Shown here: in pieces, positions 1 through 6,093 of the stretch
Numbering within the stretch: position 1 is the first letter of the stretch
How the letters are laid out: every line of letters begins with the position of its first letter
Assembly: GCA_022510885.1 (NCBI GenBank)
Contig: JAFLSP010000083.1
Location: 1-7,962, forward strand
Length of the DNA: 7,962 nt
From: Treponema sp.
GTDB lineage: Bacteria; Spirochaetota; Spirochaetia; Treponematales; Treponemataceae
Reading direction: 5' to 3'
Notes under the pieces: generated by a model
Seen by the model: the letters and a program-made list of their open reading frames with translations, nothing else
Told to the model about the DNA's origin: nothing
Database searches by the model: none
Translations under genes and position numbers: made by a program

Positions 1-2238
1 AGGGCGCGTATCATCGGCATAGGGCACAGGCAGTCCGCATGGAAAAGGAGCGCGCCTCGCGCGCTGGCTGCGGTCGCGCTTGGGGGCGTTCTGCTGCTGC
101 TCGTCCTGCGCTGCTCGCCCTATCCTGCGCTGCGCGCGTTCCGCTCGCGGCCGGTCTCCACGCGCCTGTATGACGCGGCGGGGACGCTCGTGCAGGTGAC
201 GGCGCTGGAGGACGGGGTGCGGCGCGAGTTCGTGCCGCTGGAGCGCATTCCCCCGTCCGTGCGGCGCGCCTTCCTTGCGGCGGAGGACCGGCGGTTCTAC
301 GCGCACCGCGGCATCGACCTTGGCGCGATTGCGCGGGCGGCGGCGCAGAATGCGTCGGCGCGGCGAAGGGTCAGCGGCGCGTCCACCATCACGATGCAGC
401 TGGCGCGGATGATACGCCCGGCGCGGCGGCGCACGCTTGCGGTCAAGGCGCGGGAAGCCTTTGACGCGCTGCGGCTGGAGTCGCGCCTGAGCAAGGACGA
501 GATTCTGGGGCTGTACCTGAACAACGTGCCGTTCGGCTTCAACACGGAGGGCGTGGCGAGCGCGGCGCGGACGTTTTTTGCCGTCGGCCTGGACGAGGTG
601 GACGAGGCGCAGGCGGCCTGCCTTGCCGTCATTCCGCGCCGACCCGCTCTGTATAATCCGCTGACCAATCCCGACTCGTGCGCCGCCGCCGCGCGCGACT
701 TGTTCCCCGAAAGCCCCCTGTCCGATGAGGATTTCCGTGCCGCCGCGCGCGCGGCGCGCTCGTTCGCCTATCCCTATGAGATGCCGCATCTCGTGCGCTG
801 GCTTTCTTCGCGGGAGGAAGCGCAGGTCGGGCGGCTTCCCGACCTGCGGACGACGGCGGACCTCGGCATTCAGCGCCTTGCGGAGGACGCGCTCGCGCGG
901 GAGGTGGCGCGTCATGCCGACAGCCGCCTGTCGAACGGCGCGGTGCTGGTGTGCGACACGCAGTCGGGCGCGATTCTGGCATGGGCGGGGAGCGCGGACT
1001 TTTGGGACGAGGAGCATGACGGGCAGGTGGACGGCGTGCTTGCCCCGCGTCAGCCCGGTTCGAGCATGAAGCCCTTTCTGTACGCGCTCGCGCTGGAGCG
1101 CGGCTTTTCGCCCTCGTCGGTGCTGCCCGACGTGCCGCTGGAATTCGGCTTTGAGCGGCTGTACGTGCCGCAGAATTTCAACAACCGCTACAACGGGCCG
1201 GTGCGCCTGCGCGTCGCGCTCGCCTCAAGCCTGAACGTTCCCGCCGTCTACCTGCTGAACGAGCTGGGCATGCAGGCCTATCTTGACGTGCTCGCCGCCC
1301 TCCGCTTTGACTCGCTCGCCGGGACTGACCCGGGACTGGGGCTTGCGCTGGGCAATGCCGCCGTCTCGCTGTTCGAGCTGACGCAGGCTTTTTCGGTCTT
1401 TGCGCGCGACGGCGTGTTCGTGCCGCTTTCCGCGCTTGCGGACGGGGCGGACTCGCGCGGACGGGCGCGGCGGGTGTATGACGAGAACACCGCGCGGCTC
1501 ATCTGCGACATCCTTTCCGACCGCGACGCGCGCGCCCTGGGCTTTGGCTACGCGCAGTCTTTCGTCACGCCCTTTCCTTCTCTGTTCAAGACGGGCACGG
1601 CGAACCAGTACCAGAACATCACCGCGCTGGGCGCGACGCCGCAGTACACGGTGGGCGTGTGGATGGGCAATTTTTCGGGCGAGACGGTGGTGGGAAGGAC
1701 GGGCAGTTCCGTGCCTGCCCGCATTGCGCGTGAAATCTTGGTGCAATTGCAGGGACGGGGCGGCCGGGATTTCGCCAAGCCCGCCCAATATAAAAAGGAA
1801 AAAGTCTGCGCGCTCTCCGGCTTGCGGCAGGGCGCGTTCTGCCCCCACGCGGTGCGCGAGTATGTTGCCGCCGCCACGTCATTACCCGAATGCGACTGGC
1901 ATACCGCGCATGGCATCGCCTATCCGTCCGAATACGCCGCCTGGTTCCGCCTGAAAGACCGCGCGGGAACGGTGGAGGGCGGCGCGCCGCTTGCGATAGT
2001 CTCCCCGCGCACGGGCAGCCGCTTCTACTACGACGAGTCCGTCAGCCCCGGGCGGCAGAAGGTCAGCGTGGAGGCAGTGGGCGGCGGCGCGGACACGGCG
2101 ACGTTCGTGGTGGACGGCGTTCCCTTCGCGCAGGTTGCCCGCCCCTTTGTGGCGCACGTGCCGCTCGCGCGCGGTTCGCATACGGTGCGCGTCATCTGCG
2201 GCGACGAGCAGGCGGACGTGACGTTTGACGTGCGGTGA
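1..2238 (+). CDS. pbpC: Penicillin-binding protein 1C (bifunctional transglycosylase/transpeptidase), 5' end outside the window
   Basis: Class A penicillin-binding protein that polymerises lipid II and cross-links peptidoglycan, anchored in the inner membrane and acting in the periplasm. Frame 1 is open from base 1 and gives 745 residues. Window residues 21-36 (ALAAVALGGVLLLLVL) form a transmembrane anchor after a basic stretch. No ATG, GTG or TTG lies in frame before codon 64 (GTG at 190), and starting there would delete the anchor, so the real start is to the left of the window. The GT51 domain shows EDRRFYAHRG (catalytic Glu 95), GASTITMQLAR (126-136) and LSKDEILGLYLNNVPFG (163-179). The transpeptidase domain has SSMK (Ser 354 nucleophile, Lys 357), SLN (410-412) and KTGT (530-533). 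After it comes the Cys-rich stretch usual in PBP1C (Cys 603, 614, 631 and CDWH ending at His 634), then a beta-rich C-terminal domain (about 661-745) of the BiPBP_C type. All key residues are intact. The family often lies beside an alpha-2-macroglobulin-like gene, which is not in view here. Confidence 0.95.
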   Translation, partial: RARIIGIGHRQSAWKRSAPRALAAVALGGVLLLLVLRCSPYPALRAFRSRPVSTRLYDAAGTLVQVTALEDGVRREFVPLERIPPSVRRAFLAAEDRRFYAHRGIDLGAIARAAAQNASARRRVSGASTITMQLARMIRPARRRTLAVKAREAFDALRLESRLSKDEILGLYLNNVPFGFNTEGVASAARTFFAVGLDEVDEAQAACLAVIPRRPALYNPLTNPDSCAAAARDLFPESPLSDEDFRAAARAARSFAYPYEMPHLVRWLSSREEAQVGRLPDLRTTADLGIQRLAEDALAREVARHADSRLSNGAVLVCDTQSGAILAWAGSADFWDEEHDGQVDGVLAPRQPGSSMKPFLYALALERGFSPSSVLPDVPLEFGFERLYVPQNFNNRYNGPVRLRVALASSLNVPAVYLLNELGMQAYLDVLAALRFDSLAGTDPGLGLALGNAAVSLFELTQAFSVFARDGVFVPLSALADGADSRGRARRVYDENTARLICDILSDRDARALGFGYAQSFVTPFPSLFKTGTANQYQNITALGATPQYTVGVWMGNFSGETVVGRTGSSVPARIAREILVQLQGRGGRDFAKPAQYKKEKVCALSGLRQGAFCPHAVREYVAAATSLPECDWHTAHGIAYPSEYAAWFRLKDRAGTVEGGAPLAIVSPRTGSRFYYDESVSPGRQKVSVEAVGGGADTATFVVDGVPFAQVARPFVAHVPLARGSHTVRVICGDEQADVTFDVR

Positions 2239-2245
2239 GCGCGGG

Positions 2246-2285
2246 GATACTGCATCGGCCGCCCGATTCGTGCTATACTGTCCGC
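2246..2285 (+). promoter_or_regulatory. Extended -10 promoter, leaderless-type, for the 2H-Vsr gene
   Basis: TGCTATACTG at 2271-2280 contains an extended -10 (TGC plus TATACT, hexamer 2274-2279). Only six bases separate the hexamer from the ATG at 2286, so the expected transcription start falls on or beside the A of the ATG and leaves no room for a ribosome binding site. None is visible. A second element, GATACTG (2246-2252), lies at -40 to -34 relative to the ATG and recurs at the same place upstream of 3428. A weak -35-like CTGCAT (2250-2255) would give an 18-bp spacer. The promoter begins immediately after the pbpC stop codon. The start point is predicted from spacing, not observed. Confidence 0.7.
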
Positions 2286-3374
2286 ATGAAGCGCCCCGCG
2301 CCCTATAGCACCTACGCCGTTTCGCTGCTGTTCGATGATGCCTCTTCGGCACGGCTTGCGGACGCGGTGCGCGCGCTGGCGCAGGTGACGGGCAACGCGC
2401 GCTTGGACGACCCCGCCGTGCCGCCGCACCTCACGCTCGGTATGTTTCATGTCTTGCCGGGCGAGGAGGATGCGCTCAAAGCGGCGTTTGCGCGCTTTGC
2501 GCAGGAGGCGGGGCGCGCGTGGAGCGTGGCGTTCTGCGGGGCGGATTCATTCGCGGACAAGGTGCTGTTTCTTGCGCCCGACCGAAACGCCGCCTCGTCC
2601 GCGCGGCTTGCCGATTTGCATGCGCGCTTGCACGCGCTGCTGCTGCCCCGCTTTGCGCCGGGCGCGAACCGCAACTATCTCCCCGGACGCTGGGCGGCGC
2701 ACATCGCGCTTGCGGTCAAACTGCGCCGCGCCCAGTGGGAAAAGGGGAACGCCGCGCTGTCCGCCGGGGAAGTCGCGCTGCCGCAGTCGGCACGGGCGGT
2801 GGCGGTCTCGTTGGCGCGCTGTCATCCGTACACGGAAGTGGCGCGCGTTCCCCTGCCGTCCGACCCGCTTTCGCCCGCCCGCCGTCATGCGAACATGGCG
2901 GCCATCCGCAGCACGGGCGGCTCGCTTGAGACGCAGTTGCGCTCGCAGCTGTTCCGCTTCGGCTTCCGTTTCCGCAAGAACGACCGGCGGCTCGCGGGCA
3001 GCCCCGACATCGTGTTCCCGCACTGCCGCGCGGTGGTCTTCGTGAACGGCTGCTTCTGGCACGCGCACGGCTGGAAGTCCGCCGAGGGCGCGATTGTCAC
3101 TCCCGCCCGCGCCGAGGCGATTCAGTACGTGCGCCGCTGCGACAAGTTCCGTATGCCCACCACGAACGCCGCGTTCTGGCAGGCAAAGTTCGAGCGCAAC
3201 CGCGCCCGCGACAAGCGCGACATTGCCGCCTTGCTGGAGCAGGGCTGGCGCGTGGGCGTGGTGTGGGAATGCGCGATTACCGGCAGGAACCGCGCGCAGA
3301 AAATCCGCGCCGCCGCCGAAAGCATCTCGCTCTGGCTGGAGGAAGGCATGGACGAGGACTACCGCGAGTTCTGA
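2286..3374 (+). CDS. vsr: Fusion protein: 2H phosphoesterase / 2'-5' RNA ligase-like domain plus Vsr mismatch endonuclease domain
   Basis: A 362-residue two-domain protein. Residues about 1-195 resemble the 2H (LigT / 2'-5' RNA ligase-like) superfamily, whose members act on RNA or nucleotide 2',3'-cyclic or 2'-5' bonds. The first motif is PPHLTLG (HLT, 48-50). The second is WAAHIALA (HIA, 139-141), with Ala where Thr or Ser is usual. Residues about 196-350 are a full Vsr domain, which nicks DNA 5' of the T in T:G mismatches left by 5-methylcytosine deamination. It begins ARRHANMAAIRS, then has Glu 215, SPDIVF with Asp 241, VNGCFWHAH (Cys 256, His 259, His 261), a long insertion, Cys 285, FRMPTTNAAFW, N305-x3-D309 and VVWEC (Cys 329). 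By recall of E. coli Vsr, the zinc ligands, catalytic Asp and one active-site His are kept, while His64 is replaced by Asn 254. I chose ATG 2286 over the GTG at 2235, which overlaps the pbpC stop, because the 17 extra residues match nothing and cover the promoter. No cytosine methyltransferase is in view. The substrate of the 2H half is unknown. Confidence 0.87.
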   Translation: MKRPAPYSTYAVSLLFDDASSARLADAVRALAQVTGNARLDDPAVPPHLTLGMFHVLPGEEDALKAAFARFAQEAGRAWSVAFCGADSFADKVLFLAPDRNAASSARLADLHARLHALLLPRFAPGANRNYLPGRWAAHIALAVKLRRAQWEKGNAALSAGEVALPQSARAVAVSLARCHPYTEVARVPLPSDPLSPARRHANMAAIRSTGGSLETQLRSQLFRFGFRFRKNDRRLAGSPDIVFPHCRAVVFVNGCFWHAHGWKSAEGAIVTPARAEAIQYVRRCDKFRMPTTNAAFWQAKFERNRARDKRDIAALLEQGWRVGVVWECAITGRNRAQKIRAAAESISLWLEEGMDEDYREF

Positions 3375-3387
3375 CATCTCCGCGTCC

Positions 3388-3427
3388 GATACTGTTCCAA
3401 GCCCCGGTTTTCTGCTATACTGGGGGC
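3388..3427 (+). promoter_or_regulatory. Extended -10 promoter, leaderless-type, for the NYN-ABC exporter operon
   Basis: TGCTATACTG at 3413-3422 (hexamer TATACT 3416-3421) is followed after exactly six bases by the ATG at 3428, the same arrangement as at 2271-2286. GATACTG (3388-3394) again sits at -40 to -34. Between them a weak -35-like CTGTTC (3392-3397) gives an 18-bp spacer. The run of five G at 3422-3426 is only one base from the ATG, too close for a normal ribosome binding site. Aligned on the ATG, the two promoters agree at about 26 of 40 positions. It probably drives the NYN gene and both ABC genes behind it. Confidence 0.7.
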
Positions 3428-4258
3428 ATGGACGAGACAGAACACAAGAACATTGCGGTGCTGATTGACGCGGACAACACGCCGGGAAAGAAACTGCGGG
3501 GCATCTTGCGGGAAATCGCGGTGCACGGTCACATCATCACCAAGCGGGCTTACGGGGACTTCTCGCTGCCCACGCTCAAGAACTGGAAGTCTGAGCTGAA
3601 CGACAACGCGGTCATTCCGGTGCAGCAGTTCGCCTACACGCAGGGCAAGAATTCGAGCGACAGCGCGATGATTATCGACGCGATGGACCTGCTCTACACG
3701 GACAAGTACGACGCGATTGCGCTCGTGACGAGCGACAGCGACTTCACCAAACTGGCGACGCGGCTGCGCGAGAGCCAGCTGTACGTGTTCGGGGTGGGGC
3801 AGAAGAAGACGCCGCAGTCCTTCATCAGCGCGTGCGACGACTTCATCTACATCGAGAACCTTGCCAGCGAGGAGGAGGAGACGCCGGAAGAGGACGCGGC
3901 GTTCGCCGAGCAGAAGCGCAAGAGCCACAAGGCGGCCGACAAGCCGCGGCGGTCGCTGCTGGGCGTGCTGCGGCGGAACAAGGACGGCGACGTGGAGATG
4001 AGCGACCGCCAGTTCCGCAAGATTTTCACCCTGCTCAACACCGCCTACGACAAGTACGCCGACGAGACCGGCTGGGCGAACGTGAGCGCGGCCGGCTCTT
4101 TCTTCAAGCGGCAGGACCCCGGCTTCGACACGGTGGACTACGGCTTCCGCAAACTGACCGACCTCATCGAGTATTTTGACGACGACTTCGAGATGAAGAA
4201 AGAGACCGCCGGCTCGCGGCGGCACGTCACCTTCTTCTACCGCCCCATCGAGAAATAG
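3428..4258 (+). CDS. NYN-domain (PIN-like) protein with C-terminal OST-HTH/LOTUS-like domain
   Basis: A 276-residue cytosolic protein of the LabA/NYN type, a PIN-fold family generally regarded as metal-dependent ribonucleases. The N-terminal NYN domain (about 6-145) opens with IAVLIDADN (Asp 14, Asp 16, Asn 17), then has QGKNSSDSAMIIDAMDLLY (Asp 78, Asp 84) and LVTSDSDF (Asp 103, Asp 105), which form the expected acidic metal site. A charged linker follows (about 146-190): acidic first (SEEEETPEED), then basic (KRKSHKAADKPRR). Residues about 191-270, beginning MSDRQFRKIFTLL and continuing through GWANVSAAGSFFKRQDP, resemble an OST-HTH/LOTUS domain, a winged-helix module thought to bind RNA. 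The start at ATG 3428 fits the promoter and the domain edge; an in-frame extension back to 3263 would lie inside the previous gene. The ABC gene begins 11 nt after the stop, so an operon is likely. Its RNA target is unknown. Confidence 0.9.
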   Translation: MDETEHKNIAVLIDADNTPGKKLRGILREIAVHGHIITKRAYGDFSLPTLKNWKSELNDNAVIPVQQFAYTQGKNSSDSAMIIDAMDLLYTDKYDAIALVTSDSDFTKLATRLRESQLYVFGVGQKKTPQSFISACDDFIYIENLASEEEETPEEDAAFAEQKRKSHKAADKPRRSLLGVLRRNKDGDVEMSDRQFRKIFTLLNTAYDKYADETGWANVSAAGSFFKRQDPGFDTVDYGFRKLTDLIEYFDDDFEMKKETAGSRRHVTFFYRPIEK

Positions 4259-4261
4259 CGC

Positions 4262-4265
4262 GGAG
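4262..4265 (+). promoter_or_regulatory. Ribosome binding site of the first ABC gene
   Basis: GGAG lies four bases before ATG 4270, inside the 11-nt gap after the NYN stop. It is short and close to the start. Its presence contrasts with the two leaderless-type starts at 2286 and 3428 and fits an internal operon gene. Confidence 0.5.
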
Positions 4266-4269
4266 CCGC

Positions 4270-6093
4270 ATGAAGCAGCTGACGACTTTCGCCCGTCCTT
4301 ACCGTCTCCTCATGGCGTGCGCGCCGCTGCTCATGGTGGGCGAGGTGACGTGCGACCTGCTGCTGCCCTACCTGATGTCCTTTATCGTGAACTACGGCAT
4401 CATCGGCATGAGCGTGGCGGACGGTTCGCACGTGGCGGCGCGGCTGCTCGCGCTCTTCTTTGGCACGGCATGGACGCGCGGGCAGCTCATCGTTTCGTTC
4501 GGCATGCTGATGGTGGCGATTACGGTGGTGGGCGGCTTCTTCGGCGTGCTGTGCTCCTTCGTCACGCAGAAAGCGGTGCAGGGCTTCGGGCATGACCTGC
4601 GCACGGCGGCGTACCGCAAGGTCATGTCGCTTTCCATCGAGCAGACCGACGAATTCACGACCGGCTCGCTCGTGACGCGCCTGACCAACGACGTGACCAC
4701 GGTGATTGACTTCCTTCAGATGCTGCTGCGCTCGTTCGTGCGGCCTCCCATGTTCATATTCGGCGGCATGGTCATGCTGTTCTCGCTCGACCTTTCCTTT
4801 GGGTGCGTGGTGCTGTTCTCCATTCCCGTGCTTGCCGTGCTGACCTACGTCGTCCTCAAAAAAGCGATGCCGCTCTTTGACGAGGCGCAGACCCGCCTGG
4901 ACAACCTGAACCTCATCGTGCAGGAGAACGTGGGCGGCGCGCGCGTCATTAAGGCATACGTGCGCGAGGACTTTGAGTGCGACCGCTTCGGCATGGCGAA
5001 CGACCGTCTGCGCCGCGTGAACCTGCGCGTGTTCACGCTCATGGCAAGCGTCTCGCCGATGATGAAATTCGTGATGAACTACGCCGTGCTGCTCGTCATC
5101 TTCCTTGGCTGCCGCGCGATTGGTGTGGGCGGCGCGATGACCACGGGCGCGATTATGGCGGCGGTCACGTACACCACGCAGTCAATCCGCTCGCTCATCA
5201 TGGCGAGCAACCTGTTGCAGACCGTCTCGCGCGCGCAGGTCTCCGCCGCGCGGATTGAGGCAGTGCTGCGCACCGTTCCCGCCGTTGCGGACGGCAGCGA
5301 GCCGCTCGTGCAGGACGGGAACGACGCGGTGGTCTTTGACGACGTGAGTTTCTCCTATCCCGACGCGGCGGGGCGGCCGGTGCTGAGCCACATCAACCTT
5401 TCTATTAAAAAAGGCGAGAAACTGGCGCTCATCGGCTCGACGGGCAGCGGCAAGACGACGCTCGTCTCGCTCATCCCGCGCTTCTACGACGCGACGGAGG
5501 GCGCGGTGCGCGTGTTCGGCACGGACGTGCGGCAGCTTGCGCAGGCGGAACTGCGCGGCGCGGTGGGATTCGTCATGCAGAAGTCGGAGCTGTTCTCGGC
5601 GACGGCGGCGGACAACATCCGGCTCGGCAATGCGGACGCGACGGACGAGGAGCTGCGGCAGGCGGCGCGGGACGCGCAGGCGGACGACTTCATCTCCGCG
5701 GCGGCGGACGGCTACGGCACGTTCATCGCGGAGCGGGGCAGCTCGCTTTCGGGCGGGCAGAAGCAGCGCATCGCCATTGCGCGCGCGCTCGTGCGCAAGC
5801 CCGCAATCCTCATTCTTGACGACGCGACGAGCGCGCTCGACCTTGCGACCGAATCGCGTCTCCACGCCGCCTTGCGCGCGCGGTATGCCGGCACGACGGT
5901 CATCATGGTGGCACAGCGCATTGCGAGCGTGCAGGGCGCGGACCGCATTGCCGTGATTGAGAACGACGGCACGTGCCGCTACTGCGCGCCGCACGAGGAG
6001 CTGCTGCGCGTCTCGCAGACCTACCGCGAGATTTACGACTCGCAGGTAAAGACGGGCGCGCTCATCGAACGCGCGGACGGGGAGGCAGGGTGA
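4270..6093 (+). CDS. ABC exporter half-transporter with degenerate ATP site (BmrC/LmrC-like subunit)
   Basis: A 607-residue type IV ABC exporter half: a transmembrane domain followed by a nucleotide-binding domain. Hydrophobic segments lie near residues 12-35, 73-97, 161-198 (two helices) and 265-300, with a long loop (about 43-72) between the first two. The nucleotide-binding domain has Walker A GSTGSGKT (389-396), Q-loop Gln 437, signature LSGGQ (493-497) and Walker B ILILD ending at Asp 517. The catalytic Glu position is Asp 518 and the switch His position is Gln 549 (VAQR). This pair of changes is the known mark of the degenerate subunit in heterodimeric exporters such as BmrCD, LmrCD and TM287/288. 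Its intact LSGGQ should complete the active site formed by the Walker motifs of the next gene's product. The stop overlaps the next start by one base. The substrate is unknown: drugs, lipids or peptides are all possible. Confidence 0.93.
   Translation: MKQLTTFARPYRLLMACAPLLMVGEVTCDLLLPYLMSFIVNYGIIGMSVADGSHVAARLLALFFGTAWTRGQLIVSFGMLMVAITVVGGFFGVLCSFVTQKAVQGFGHDLRTAAYRKVMSLSIEQTDEFTTGSLVTRLTNDVTTVIDFLQMLLRSFVRPPMFIFGGMVMLFSLDLSFGCVVLFSIPVLAVLTYVVLKKAMPLFDEAQTRLDNLNLIVQENVGGARVIKAYVREDFECDRFGMANDRLRRVNLRVFTLMASVSPMMKFVMNYAVLLVIFLGCRAIGVGGAMTTGAIMAAVTYTTQSIRSLIMASNLLQTVSRAQVSAARIEAVLRTVPAVADGSEPLVQDGNDAVVFDDVSFSYPDAAGRPVLSHINLSIKKGEKLALIGSTGSGKTTLVSLIPRFYDATEGAVRVFGTDVRQLAQAELRGAVGFVMQKSELFSATAADNIRLGNADATDEELRQAARDAQADDFISAAADGYGTFIAERGSSLSGGQKQRIAIARALVRKPAILILDDATSALDLATESRLHAALRARYAGTTVIMVAQRIASVQGADRIAVIENDGTCRYCAPHEELLRVSQTYREIYDSQVKTGALIERADGEAG
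6079..6085 (+). promoter_or_regulatory. Ribosome binding site of the second ABC gene
   Basis: GGGGAGG ends seven bases before ATG 6093 and lies within the last codons of the upstream ABC gene. It is the strongest Shine-Dalgarno match in the window. With the TGATG stop/start overlap (6091-6095) it suggests translational coupling that would keep the two subunits in step. Confidence 0.7.

Noticed and set aside
190..192. GTG at 190 as the start of the PBP1C gene
   Set aside because: The frame is open to base 1 and encodes the membrane anchor at codons 21-36, so the gene starts outside the window.
2254..2267. Perfect 5-bp inverted repeat ATCGG-CCGC-CCGAT between pbpC and the next gene
   Set aside because: The stem is short, has no T-run for a terminator, and is absent from the matching promoter at 3388-3427. 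It could be an operator, but nothing else supports that.
2235..2285. GTG at 2235 overlapping the pbpC stop as the start of the 2H-Vsr gene
   Set aside because: The 17 added residues resemble no 2H N-terminus and the stretch carries the -10 and -40 promoter elements; ATG 2286 fits better.
3375..3415. Possible terminator between the Vsr and NYN genes
   Set aside because: No stable hairpin is visible; the TTTT at 3408-3411 is not preceded by a stem.
3263..3427. N-terminal extension of the NYN protein back to 3263
   Set aside because: It overlaps the coding region of the Vsr domain in another frame and crosses the second promoter. The NYN domain itself begins just after ATG 3428.
3359..4225. 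Long minus-strand open frame (288 codons) opposite the NYN gene, and similar antisense frames elsewhere
   Set aside because: The composition is dominated by Arg, Val, Leu and Ala as expected for the shadow of GC-rich codons, no domain is recognisable, and the + strand frames carry clear motifs.
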